From contig NZ_LGSI01000073.1 in the NCBI RefSeq assembly GCF_001698815.1, forward strand, positions 1-34,072: a DNA stretch of 34,072 nucleotides. The letters run 5' to 3'. Made by a program: the position numbers and the translations under genes. The DNA comes from Pseudomonas syringae. Its GTDB lineage: Bacteria; Pseudomonadota; Gammaproteobacteria; Pseudomonadales; Pseudomonadaceae. Within the stretch, counting starts at the first letter, position 1. Each line of letters starts with the position of its first letter. The notes under the pieces were generated by a model. That model made no database searches. It saw nothing but the letters and a program-made list of their open reading frames with translations, and was not told the origin of the DNA. Shown here piece after piece: positions 22,538 to 30,287 of this stretch.

Positions 22538-23854
22538 ATGCTATTCAACTCTTCCAAGAAAGAAATACTCGAACTCCAACAGGTCATCGCCCAACAAGCG
22601 GAGCTGTTGCAGGCGATTGACCGCTCAATGGCCACCGTTGAATTCGACCTGAATGGCGTACTCATCAGTGCCAATGACAACTTCCTCAGGACCATGCGCT
22701 ACAAGCGTGAAGACGTGGTCGGCCAGCCGCACAAGCTGTTCTGCAGCTTCGAATATGCCCGTAGCGCCGAATACCAACAGCTGTGGTCGCGTCTGCGCGC
22801 CGGCGAATTCGTGTCGGCCACTTTTCGCAGATTGGCTGGCGATGGGCAGAATGTCTGGCTGGAAGCCAGCTACAACCCGATCAAGGACAGTTCCGGCAAC
22901 GTGGTCAAGATCGTCAAGTACGCCCTGGATGTGACGGAACGGATCCAGGCCGAAAGCGAGGCCGCCAGCAAGCTCGCCGGGCTGGACCGCGCCATGGCGG
23001 TGATCGAGTTCGATATGGAAGGACGTATTTTGCGCGCCAACGACAATCTGACGCGGCTGCTGGGCTATAGAGAAGCTGAAATGGTCGGCAAGAACCACCG
23101 CATGCTGTGTCCGCCCGAGTTTATTAACAGCAGTGAATACCGGGATTTCTGGGAGCGCCTGAACAAGGGTGAATTCTTCAGCGGCCAGTTCAAACGTCTG
23201 AGTCGCCAAGGCGACACAGTGTGGCTGGAAGCCAGCTATAACCCGGTGTATGACGCCAACGGCGATCTGGTGAAAGTGGTCAAGTTTGCGACCGACATCA
23301 CTGCACGTATCGAGCAGCATATCCGTGATACCGAAAGCGCTGCACAGGCTTATCACATATCAGTTGAAACGCAGAAAGTTGCCGAGCAAGGCACGCAGGT
23401 GATTCACCTGGCCGCCAGCGAAATGCGCCAGATATCGTTGAACATTGATTCGTCGTCACGAATGATTGCGCAACTCGGTGAGCGTTCGGATCAGATCACT
23501 ACCATCGTTAATACCATTCGCAGCATTGCTGACCAGACCAACCTGCTGGCGCTCAATGCTGCCATCGAAGCCGCTCGCGCTGGCGATCAAGGCCGGGGTT
23601 TTGCCGTGGTCGCTGACGAAGTTCGTCAACTGGCGGGACGCACCAGCCGCTCGACGGCAGAAATTTCGGAAATGATCGGGGTAATTCAATCGGAGACCCA
23701 GCAAGCGATTTCCAGCATGGACAACACCCGCGCCAATGCCAGCAAAGGCGTGGAACTGGCTGACCAGGCTGGGGCGGTGATCGTGCAGATCAGCGAAAGC
23801 ACCAACAATGCGGTGGATGCGGTGAGAATGTTTGCGCAGGCTTCGAAGCGGTAA
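22538..23854 (+). CDS. PAS-PAS-MCP soluble chemoreceptor, BdlA-like
   Basis: The 438-residue protein has no membrane helix. Two tandem PAS domains (about 20-130 and 142-252) share near-identical motifs: FDLNGVLISANDNFLRTMRY and FDMEGRILRANDNLTRLLGY, each ending with VWLEASYNP and KIVKYALDVT or KVVKFATDIT. The MCP signalling tip follows at about 325-362 (ADQTNLLALNAAIEAARAGD, VADEVRQLAGRTSRST). The order and size match BdlA of P. aeruginosa (biofilm dispersion, linked to c-di-GMP changes), but pseudomonads hold several such proteins, so orthology is not claimed. The PAS pair may bind heme or FAD, as in Aer-type receptors. The start MLFNSSKKEI is taken because relatives begin similarly; the RBS is weak. 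Confidence 0.9.
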   Translation: MLFNSSKKEILELQQVIAQQAELLQAIDRSMATVEFDLNGVLISANDNFLRTMRYKREDVVGQPHKLFCSFEYARSAEYQQLWSRLRAGEFVSATFRRLAGDGQNVWLEASYNPIKDSSGNVVKIVKYALDVTERIQAESEAASKLAGLDRAMAVIEFDMEGRILRANDNLTRLLGYREAEMVGKNHRMLCPPEFINSSEYRDFWERLNKGEFFSGQFKRLSRQGDTVWLEASYNPVYDANGDLVKVVKFATDITARIEQHIRDTESAAQAYHISVETQKVAEQGTQVIHLAASEMRQISLNIDSSSRMIAQLGERSDQITTIVNTIRSIADQTNLLALNAAIEAARAGDQGRGFAVVADEVRQLAGRTSRSTAEISEMIGVIQSETQQAISSMDNTRANASKGVELADQAGAVIVQISESTNNAVDAVRMFAQASKR

Positions 23855-23870
23855 GGCCCGAGCGAAGTGT

Positions 23871-23958
23871 GTTGGAGCGAGGCTTGCCCGCGAATCAGGC
23901 ACCTCGGTGAGCCAGGCCCACCGCATTATCGTTCTTCGCGGGCGAGCCTCGCTCCAAC
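23871..23958. repeat. Inverted REP pair (same type as at 2816-2904)
   Basis: The arms at 23871-23894 and 23935-23958 are reverse complements at 23 of 24 positions. The first arm is identical to the arm at 2816-2839. The pair separates the convergent BdlA-like and ybhN genes. Confidence 0.9.
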
Positions 23959-23968
23959 GGGTAAAGGG

Positions 23969-24970
23969 CTAGAGCTTGGCCTGATTCCTCTCCCCCATCT
24001 TCTTGCTGCGCTTTTCCAGGATCAGATACACGACAAGGGCAATCAGCAGTGGCATGAGGAAGTAGATGGCCCGATAGCCGATCAACGCCGCGAGCAAGGT
24101 GCCCTTGGAAAACTCGTGCTGCATCAAGGTGATGAATACGGTTTCCAGTACGCCCAGCCCGGCCGGGATATGGGTGATCACGCCTGCGATGCTACTAATC
24201 AGCAACACCCCGAGAATGGCCGGATAAAACGCTTTTTCCGGCAGCAGGATGTAGATCACCAAGGCCATCAGCGACCAGTTCAACGCGCCAAGGCTGGCCT
24301 GGGTCAGCGCCTGTTTCAGGGAAGGCAGAGTGACTTCGTGCTCACGGATCGTCCAGGAACGACGTGTGGAAAAACGACACGCCAGCAGATAGCCAACTGC
24401 GACTACCAACAAGGCAACGCCGATCAGGCGCAATGAGGTCGTGCCCACCGCCCAATCCTTGGGCAGCTCAAGAAATCCCATGGAGAACACCACGCCCGCC
24501 ACCAGCATATAGCCCAGCCAGTTGGTAATCAGGCTGAGGCTCAGGATGCGCGTAATGGTTGGCACGTCCAGCCCGAGTCGCGAATAGAGCCGATAGCGCA
24601 AAGCGATGCCGCCAACCCACGAGCTGAGATTAAGGTTGAACGCGTAACACACGAATGCCACCGGGACGACTTGCTGGATCGACAGCTTGTGTCCGGTATA
24701 AAACCGCGCCAGCACATCGAAACAGCAATAGGTCAGGTAACTGCACAGGGCAATCCCGAAGGCGAGCGCCAAGGTGCTGATCTTGTAGGACAGCAAGGCC
24801 TGTTTGACTTCCTGCCAGTCGAGATTCTTCACCAATAAAAACAGCAACACCGGCACCGCGACGAGGAAAAACACGTTGAACGCGCGCTTGGCCCATTTCC
24901 ATTTGCTGCCCTGCTTGCTGCCCTGTTTTCCGCTGGTGCGCTCGGAAGGTGCATCGGATGCCTGAATCAT
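23969..24970 (-). CDS. ybhN: UPF0104/YbhN family integral membrane protein
   Basis: The 333-residue protein has a basic N-terminal tail and about eight to nine membrane helices. FNLNLSSWVGGIALRYRLYSRLGL and AGVITHIPAGLGVLETVFI are the conserved loops of the UPF0104/LPG-synthase-flippase-like family (AglD/YbhN). The second contains the P-GLG-E core. In E. coli ybhN belongs with clsB (ybhO) and ybhP, and the same gene set is found here, so a role in handling phospholipids or another polar lipid at the inner membrane is likely. Its ATG overlaps the clsB stop by 4 bp. It is the last gene of the four-gene operon. Confidence 0.88.
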   Translation of the reverse strand: MIQASDAPSERTSGKQGSKQGSKWKWAKRAFNVFFLVAVPVLLFLLVKNLDWQEVKQALLSYKISTLALAFGIALCSYLTYCCFDVLARFYTGHKLSIQQVVPVAFVCYAFNLNLSSWVGGIALRYRLYSRLGLDVPTITRILSLSLITNWLGYMLVAGVVFSMGFLELPKDWAVGTTSLRLIGVALLVVAVGYLLACRFSTRRSWTIREHEVTLPSLKQALTQASLGALNWSLMALVIYILLPEKAFYPAILGVLLISSIAGVITHIPAGLGVLETVFITLMQHEFSKGTLLAALIGYRAIYFLMPLLIALVVYLILEKRSKKMGERNQAKL

Positions 24971-26253
24971 GCGGATTTCTCCTGATCGGACTGCAGATTG
25001 ACCCGCAAGTCATGGGGGACGCCATCTTTTTGCTCTTGCTCGATGACACTCGCCTCGGGAATCACATCCGCCGCGCGCAGCGGTTTAAGCCGCAGGCCAT
25101 GGGCGGGAAACAGGCCGGCAATGGCCGGGAAGTGCCGCAGAAAATGGAAACTGAGGAAGATCATCGGCGCTCGCCACCATTGCCCGCGCGCGGCACCTTT
25201 GAGGCTGATTTGCTGACTGTGCGCAGCGGCCAGATCACGCAAATGTTCATGCAATTGCTGATTGAGCCCAGGGTCGCGAATAAACAGATTCACTTCCAGA
25301 TTCAGCGCCAGGCTCAACGGGTCGAGGTTGCTGGAGCCCACGGTGGACCATTCGCGATCAATCAGCGCCACTTTGCCATGCAGCGCCCGCTGTTTATATT
25401 CGTGGATCACCACGCCTTCACGCAGCAGGAAGGTGTAGGTCAGCCGCGAGCAGACGCGTACAAATGGCATATCAGGCTGCCCTTGCAGAATCAGCGTCAC
25501 TTTGACGCCACGCCGCGCCGCGTTGCGCAACTCGCGCAGGAATCGATAACTGGGGAAGAAATACGCATTGGCAATCGTGATGCGATGGCTCGCGTTGCGC
25601 ATCGCCAGCAAGTACTGCTCTTCAATATCGGTGGTGTGTTCCTTGTTGTCGCGCTCGCACAGCAACATGCGCGCGCTGCCCGCGTGATGCGGCTCGATCC
25701 GCAACGGCTTGAACTTCGACCGCACGGCTTCGCCAAGCATACCCATGGCCGAGGCGTGAATATCCGCGACGATGGGACCACGCACCATCACCGCGTAGTC
25801 CTGCTTGGCGGTCACGCCGGTGTCGCTCATGTGATCGACGCTGTAATTGATGCCACCGATGAAACCGATCTCGCCGTCCACCACCACGACCTTGCGATGC
25901 AGGCGCCGGAACAGGTTGGTGCGCATGCCCATCACTCGCGGCCGAGGATCGAACAACTGGATATGAACCCCGGCGGCAATCATGCGGCCGACAAAGGAGT
26001 TACTCAGGTCCGAGGTGCCATAGTCATCAACGGTGACCACCACCCGCGCGCCATTGGCAGCCGCCTGGAGCAAGGCTTGTTGCAGCGCTTCGCCGACCCG
26101 GTCTTCGAAAATGATGAAGGTTTCCAGCAAGACTTCCTTGCGCGCCGCGCGGATGCAATCGAAGACTCGGGTGAAATAATCCTCGCCATTGATCAGCAGC
26201 TCTACCGAGTTACCGTCGCGCCACTGTCCGTGGTGTTTCATGTGATCGTTCAT
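24967..26253 (-). CDS. clsB: Cardiolipin synthase B (phospholipase D superfamily)
   Basis: The 428-residue protein has two HxKxxxxD catalytic motifs: His119-Lys121-Asp126 in LHRKVVVVDGEIGFIGGINY and His292-Lys294-Asp299 in HGKVALIDREWSTVGSSNLD. GIN and SSN follow the motifs as is usual in cardiolipin synthases. ClsB makes cardiolipin from phosphatidylglycerol, and in E. coli can also make PG from PE and glycerol. There are no N-terminal membrane helices, which separates it from ClsA. The start is ATG 26253 (MNDHMKHHGQ), overlapping the ybhP stop as ATGA; the frame runs on to 26301 inside ybhP. The operon neighbours ybhP and ybhN match E. coli. Confidence 0.93.
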   Translation of the reverse strand: MNDHMKHHGQWRDGNSVELLINGEDYFTRVFDCIRAARKEVLLETFIIFEDRVGEALQQALLQAAANGARVVVTVDDYGTSDLSNSFVGRMIAAGVHIQLFDPRPRVMGMRTNLFRRLHRKVVVVDGEIGFIGGINYSVDHMSDTGVTAKQDYAVMVRGPIVADIHASAMGMLGEAVRSKFKPLRIEPHHAGSARMLLCERDNKEHTTDIEEQYLLAMRNASHRITIANAYFFPSYRFLRELRNAARRGVKVTLILQGQPDMPFVRVCSRLTYTFLLREGVVIHEYKQRALHGKVALIDREWSTVGSSNLDPLSLALNLEVNLFIRDPGLNQQLHEHLRDLAAAHSQQISLKGAARGQWWRAPMIFLSFHFLRHFPAIAGLFPAHGLRLKPLRAADVIPEASVIEQEQKDGVPHDLRVNLQSDQEKSA

Positions 26254-27035
26254 AAGGTCACCTCCACTGCGAGTGGCGCATGATCGGAGAGATGCGACCA
26301 TGGCCGGTTGGACAAGACTTTGGGCCTGTGGGTGGTCGCGTTGCGCACATAAATCCGGTCCAGCGCCAGCAACGGCCAGCGCGCCGGGAAACTCTTGGCC
26401 GGTGTGCCAAATTTATCGACGAAAGCCTCATGCAGGCCGGTGCCGACCAGTTGCGCATCGGCGCGTTGGCGCCAGTCATTGAAATCCCCGGCGACAATCA
26501 CCGGAGCCGACTCCGGCAGACGCGCCAACAGCTCGGCGAGCAGCTTCAATTGCTGACGACGGTGCCCTTCACGCAGACCGAGGTGCACGCAAATGGCATG
26601 CACCTGACCAAACTGCGGGACTTCCAGAATGCAATGCAGCAGCCCGCGCTCTTCCGTGCCGTGAACGGATACGTCGAGATTCTCATGGTGGCTGATGGGG
26701 TATTTGGACAGCAGCGCATTACCATGATCGCCATCGGGATACACCGCGTTACGGCCATAGGCGAAGTCACTCCACATGCTGTCCGCCAGGAACTCGTACT
26801 GCGAGGTTGTCGGCCAACCCTTTACCCGCTGGGCATGGCTTTGATGCTCGCCATGCACCTCCTGGAGAAACACCACATCGGCGGAAACGCTGCGAACGGC
26901 GTCACGCAGCTCAGGCAGAATGAAACGCCGATTGAAGATCCCGAAACCCATGTGCATGTTCATCGTCAATACGTTCAGTGATACACCGGTCGCGGTGGGG
27001 GTACGTACGCCAGTCGGCGTAATGGCACTGCTCAA
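26250..27035 (-). CDS. ybhP: Endonuclease/exonuclease/phosphatase family protein YbhP
   Basis: The 261-residue soluble protein has EEP-fold motifs in order: LNVLTMNMHMGFG (metal-binding Asn region), VVFLQEVHGEH with the metal-binding Glu, GNALLSKYPI, CVHLGLREGHRRQQ, VIVAGDFNDWR and a C-terminal SDHAPLAVEV with the catalytic His. This resembles the DNase I/sphingomyelinase-like phosphohydrolases, so the substrate may be a phosphodiester in lipids or nucleic acids. It starts with TTG 27035, whose TTGA overlaps the DUF72 stop, so translation is probably coupled. It sits next to clsB, as in the E. coli ybhPON cluster. Confidence 0.88.
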   Translation of the reverse strand: MSSAITPTGVRTPTATGVSLNVLTMNMHMGFGIFNRRFILPELRDAVRSVSADVVFLQEVHGEHQSHAQRVKGWPTTSQYEFLADSMWSDFAYGRNAVYPDGDHGNALLSKYPISHHENLDVSVHGTEERGLLHCILEVPQFGQVHAICVHLGLREGHRRQQLKLLAELLARLPESAPVIVAGDFNDWRQRADAQLVGTGLHEAFVDKFGTPAKSFPARWPLLALDRIYVRNATTHRPKVLSNRPWSHLSDHAPLAVEVTL

Positions 27036-27949
27036 AACTTCACTCCTTGCATGTCGCCCGGCGCCACTTCCAGTCCTTGAGTCAAGTCGAAGCGTTCCAG
27101 CAGTTGGCGGGCGTCATACGGCGCCCGGACTTTGATGTCGTTGTCGAAATAGCAAAATATATCCCGCGATTTACGCTTCGGACCGGCCTTGGCGACAATC
27201 AGGTGCGCGTCAGCAGGTTGCGATCCCTCGCGCCAGTCCTGAATCCGGTCGCCCCAGCGTTTAAGCGCCTTTTCGGTATAGCCACTGGCGTAGAGCTTTT
27301 CGTCGCCGTGCAAGCGCAGGTAAACGAAGTCGCTGGTCAGGTCTTCGATGTACGGCCACTTGCCTGCCGTATCCGCCACCACCAGCGCAACCTTGTACTT
27401 GCGCAACAGGGCGACAAACTCAGGAACCAGAAAGCTGTCGTGGCGGATTTCCACGGCATGCCGCACGCGGCCAGTCTTCGGCATGTCCAGGTAGCCGGGC
27501 TTTTCCATGCGCTCGTCGCAATCTTTGGCACAGGCCTTGGCCTGTTTCATGTCCTTGGGCAGCAACCCAAGGAAGTGCTCGAATTTCTGCGCATCGAATT
27601 TGAAGGTCGGAGGAAATTGCCAGAGAATCGGCCCTAACTTGTGCTTGAGCTGAAAAAGGCCCGAGGCAAAGAAATTCGCTACGGGCTTTTCAATGTCGTT
27701 GAGACGTTTTACATGCGTGATAAAACGCGGCGCCTTGACGCTGAACACGAAGTCGTCAGGCACCTCGGCAAACCAGCCGGCGTACAGCTTCGGTGTTTTC
27801 AGGGAATAAAAAGAGCCATTGATCTCAATGCTGTTCACGGCACGTGAGGCAAATTTCAGCTCGTTTTTCTGCGTCAGTTCCTCGGGATAGAAATCGCCCC
27901 GCCATGGAACATAGCGCCACCCGGAAATGCCAATGCGGATATCACTCAT
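27032..27949 (-). CDS. DUF72 (YecE-like) family protein
   Basis: The 305-residue cytoplasmic protein has the TIM-barrel-like DUF72 pattern: IRIGISGWRYVPWRGDFYP at the start, NSIEINGSFYSLKTPKLYAGW, FVFSVKAPRFITHVKRL, LGPILWQFPPTFKFD, HAVEIRHDSF, FVYLRLHGDEKLYASGYTE and FCYFDNDIKVRAPYDA. The conserved Glu in EINGSFY and EIRH could be catalytic, but no reaction is established. It is the first gene of the overlapping DUF72-ybhP-clsB-ybhN operon. The E. coli cluster lacks this gene, as far as I recall. ATG 27949. Confidence 0.9.
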   Translation of the reverse strand: MSDIRIGISGWRYVPWRGDFYPEELTQKNELKFASRAVNSIEINGSFYSLKTPKLYAGWFAEVPDDFVFSVKAPRFITHVKRLNDIEKPVANFFASGLFQLKHKLGPILWQFPPTFKFDAQKFEHFLGLLPKDMKQAKACAKDCDERMEKPGYLDMPKTGRVRHAVEIRHDSFLVPEFVALLRKYKVALVVADTAGKWPYIEDLTSDFVYLRLHGDEKLYASGYTEKALKRWGDRIQDWREGSQPADAHLIVAKAGPKRKSRDIFCYFDNDIKVRAPYDARQLLERFDLTQGLEVAPGDMQGVKF

Positions 27950-28058
27950 GGAAGTGGTCTCGGTTTCGTGTGCGATGTGAGGCGACAGTCACGTCATATG
28001 AAGCCTGTCGCTCGCACAGGTTCCCTAACCCGTCTGCCTGGCAACCGCAAAGACTCGT

Positions 28059-28277
28059 CTAGAGCGGGCGATCCAGCACGGAATCATCGTCTTCATCAAT
28101 GACACCGAGGCTGCCTGGCAGGGTTTCCGGATCCGGCGGATCCACGTCATTGCCAATGCCCGGTTCTGCTTCCGAAAAGCCTGGATCAACCACATCGCCG
28201 TCGTCCAGATCGGCATCCTCATCGTCAAGTAAATCAGGATCGGGCGGGATTGATTGTTGGGTTGTTAAAGTGTCCAT
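28059..28277 (-). CDS. Small acidic low-complexity protein
   Basis: This 72-residue protein is very acidic and proline-rich (DPDLLDDEDADLDDGDVVDP, then PGIGNDVDPPDPETLPG), almost without lysine or aromatics, so probably disordered. ATG 28277 follows AGAGGTGG, a good Shine-Dalgarno sequence; GTG 28283 is also in frame. No known family. A short leader frame with its own Shine-Dalgarno overlaps the start (see the regulatory entry). It lies 109 bp upstream of the DUF72 gene on the same strand and could feed that operon. Confidence 0.65.
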   Translation of the reverse strand: MDTLTTQQSIPPDPDLLDDEDADLDDGDVVDPGFSEAEPGIGNDVDPPDPETLPGSLGVIDEDDDSVLDRPL

Positions 28278-28309
28278 AACCACCTCTTTGGCATAACCTC
28301 CGACGGAGG
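28263..28309 (-). promoter_or_regulatory. Leader hairpin and 9-codon upstream ORF before the acidic gene
   Basis: On the minus strand CCTCCG-T-CGGAGG hides a GGAGG Shine-Dalgarno, followed after TT by ATG CCA AAG AGG TGG TTA TGG ACA CTT TAA (MPKRWLWTL). This short frame overlaps the acidic gene's start codon in another frame. The remainder of 28310-28581 shows no gene. Confidence 0.4.
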
Positions 28310-28581
28310 CCTTAACGATTCGAATACGCCAAAGTTGCTCCGTTCAATGCATTTAGCAACCTTACATCGACAATAACTGACTGACTAACTGCGCCGCTCA
28401 CTTGCTAAACCGTTCATCTGCAACACGGAACCTAATGAGATTTCTCAGCGATAAGCGCCATGACCGCTCGTCGGCTTTGGCACTGTTTCAATAAACTTTC
28501 CTCACCAAAATTGCTTCTCAAGAACACGAGGCAACTGTCTCGCCAGTGCCAACTCAAACAATACTCGCGGGTGAAATGATC

Positions 28582-28737
28582 ATGCCTAATACTTCGAAAC
28601 AGAAAGATGATGACAAGTCGAAAAATACCGGGAAAGGCTCGGGCAACTTTGCCGACAATCCTGAAAAGGCTTCTGAAGCAGGCAAAAAGGGCGGCAAGGC
28701 CAGCTCCGGAAGTTCAAGTAAAAGTTCAAGCAAATAA
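28582..28737 (+). CDS. KGG-motif stress-induced protein
   Basis: This 51-residue hydrophilic protein is rich in Lys, Ser, Gly and Asp, with NFADNPEKASEAGKKGGKAS matching the KGG repeat family (GsiB/YciG-type general stress proteins). The C-terminus is a Ser-Lys tail. Members are probably disordered and tied to sigma-S or desiccation stress. ATG 28582 is chosen because GGGTGA is 7 nt upstream; the in-frame ATG 28576 touches that sequence. The gene lies 69 bp ahead of the DUF4142 gene on the same strand. Confidence 0.8.
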   Translation: MPNTSKQKDDDKSKNTGKGSGNFADNPEKASEAGKKGGKASSGSSSKSSSK

Positions 28738-28752
28738 ACATTCCGTCCTATC

Positions 28753-28778
28753 AGGACGGGAACTTCTGTTCCCGTCCT
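28753..28778 (+). terminator. Strong hairpin after the KGG gene
   Basis: AGGACGGGAAC-TTCT-GTTCCCGTCCT is a perfect 11-bp stem with a 4-nt loop. No T-run follows, so it may be an mRNA-stabilising element or partial terminator ahead of the DUF4142 gene. Confidence 0.6.
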
Positions 28779-28806
28779 CCGCTATTAACGTTCTGGAGAT
28801 CTGCCC

Positions 28807-29310
28807 ATGAAGCAACTCACCGCATTACTGCGCCCTACCCTGATGACCCTTGCCCTTGGGCTGACAACGATGAGCGCCTTCGCCGCAACCCCGGCCGGAT
28901 TCGTTGATGACGCATCGGCCAAAGGCCTGGCCGAAATCCAGACAAGTCGGTTGGCTTTGCAAAAAAGCCATTCGGCCGATGTGAAGAAGTTCGCCCAGAT
29001 GATGGTCGATGACCACACCGCAGCCAATAAAGAGCTGGCACAGGTGGCGACAGGTCTGAAACTTAAAGTGGCGGACGACGCGGAACTGATGGCCCGTGCG
29101 AAAAAAATGGTCCTTGAATATCGTGAAGAGTCGTTCGACAAGGCCTACGCCAACAATCAGGTTGTGGCACACGAGCAAACCATTGAACTGTTTGAAGAAG
29201 AGATCAAATCCTCCAAGACGCCTGAGTTGACAGCCTTCGCCAAGAAAACCCTGCCTAAACTCCAACATCATCTGGAAGAGGCCAAATCGCTTCAGGCCAA
29301 ATACAAGTAA
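28807..29310 (+). CDS. DUF4142 family periplasmic protein
   Basis: The 167-residue protein has a clear signal peptide (LRPTLMTLALGLTTMSAFAA, cleavage probably after AFA at about residue 26). The mature part is helical, ferritin-like in pattern, with SADVKKFAQMMVDDHTAAN and the C-terminal LPKLQHHLEEAKSLQAKY typical of DUF4142. These exported proteins are common in pseudomonads and often accompany stress genes; biochemical role unknown. GGAGA sits upstream of ATG 28807. Confidence 0.9.
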   Translation: MKQLTALLRPTLMTLALGLTTMSAFAATPAGFVDDASAKGLAEIQTSRLALQKSHSADVKKFAQMMVDDHTAANKELAQVATGLKLKVADDAELMARAKKMVLEYREESFDKAYANNQVVAHEQTIELFEEEIKSSKTPELTAFAKKTLPKLQHHLEEAKSLQAKYK

Positions 29311-29327
29311 TTCAATCTGCACAGCCG

Positions 29328-29361
29328 TTTGCGTCTTCGGCGTAAGTCGCCGGGACGCAAA
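29328..29361. terminator. Two-tier hairpin between convergent genes
   Basis: TTTGCGTC/GACGCAAA encloses CGGCG-TAAGT-CGCCG. It ends 10 bp before the stop of the minus-strand CGNR gene and 17 bp after the DUF4142 stop. A plausible shared terminator, without a long T-run. Confidence 0.55.
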
Positions 29362-29371
29362 TCTGGCTTTC

Positions 29372-30010
29372 CTAGATCGGCCATCCCGCGCTACTGCGTT
29401 TTCGTGCTTTTTCGCGACTGCCGCAGATATTCATCTGGCACCAGCGTCGACCGCCATTTTTTGAATTGTCGATAAACAACCAGTCGCAATCAGGCGTGGC
29501 GCAGACTTTCAAGCGCAGTTGATCCGGTTCGGTCAGCAGGCTCGCCGCCTGGGTCGCCAGGCGAGCCATAAAATTGTCTGTCATATCATCCAGACTATTC
29601 CCGATTTCCCACTGCCAGATTACGTGCTGCCCTTGCATGACGAGCCGACGTTGCGCGGCCGTACTCGCCAGTACCTGATTCAGGTAATTCAAGGCGCGAT
29701 CATCCAGCAGTCGCCCCTCAGCCACTGGCAGCAGCAGTTGGTAAAGCTGTTCACGGAACGCAATCAGGCGCTGGAAGGAGAATGCAGCTGCCGGTTGCTC
29801 GACCAGCCCCAGGTAATGTTCAAACTCCGGGTCATTGATCAGACGGGCATGCTGAAACCAGCGCACCACATCCTCCAGCGTCGCCAGCTTGTCCACCACT
29901 TCCCCCAATGAACTGCCCGGTCGGCGCCCATTGCAGGTATTCAGGTAATCGAGTACTGCCAAGCCACCCACCAGCCGCAGTGAGCTGATTTTGAGTTGAC
30001 TGATAAACAT
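29372..30010 (-). CDS. CGNR zinc-finger (ABATE domain) regulator
   Basis: The 212-residue protein combines an N-terminal ABATE-like helical region (GGLAVLDYLNTCNGRRPG, then RLIAFREQLYQLLLPVAEG) with a C-terminal CGNR zinc finger. The zinc ligands are visible in VCATPDCDWLFIDNSKNG and RRWCQMNICGSREKARKR. The eponymous CGNR reads CGSR here, so Asn is replaced by Ser. Such proteins are taken to be stress-related transcription factors. Start ATG 30010 has AAGGGG upstream; the frame extends to 30061. Confidence 0.85.
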   Translation of the reverse strand: MFISQLKISSLRLVGGLAVLDYLNTCNGRRPGSSLGEVVDKLATLEDVVRWFQHARLINDPEFEHYLGLVEQPAAAFSFQRLIAFREQLYQLLLPVAEGRLLDDRALNYLNQVLASTAAQRRLVMQGQHVIWQWEIGNSLDDMTDNFMARLATQAASLLTEPDQLRLKVCATPDCDWLFIDNSKNGGRRWCQMNICGSREKARKRSSAGWPI

Positions 30011-30287
30011 GATCAGCCCCTTGTCTTGATCCGACACCTGAAGCATGGCAGATATCAGCAAAGAACCAAGTGCTATCGGACGGCGTACAACCTGTAATGC
30101 GCCGAGCGGTTTTCACGACGCTTCTTGATTTACACAACCCATGGCGTTGATGAAGATCGTCCACTCCTCAGCCCGGGCGCGATGCCGCGTACCAAGCCGC
30201 TCTTTGACATTTGTGGGATTTAAGTCTTGAGTCAATGCAGCCGTGTGGAAAACCCGAAACGTGAAACACGCATAGTTGGCATCTGCG

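Noticed and set aside
24949..26283. 444-codon plus-strand frame
   Set aside because: It is antisense to clsB, which carries both HKD motifs; the translation is His/Gln/Arg-rich shadow sequence.
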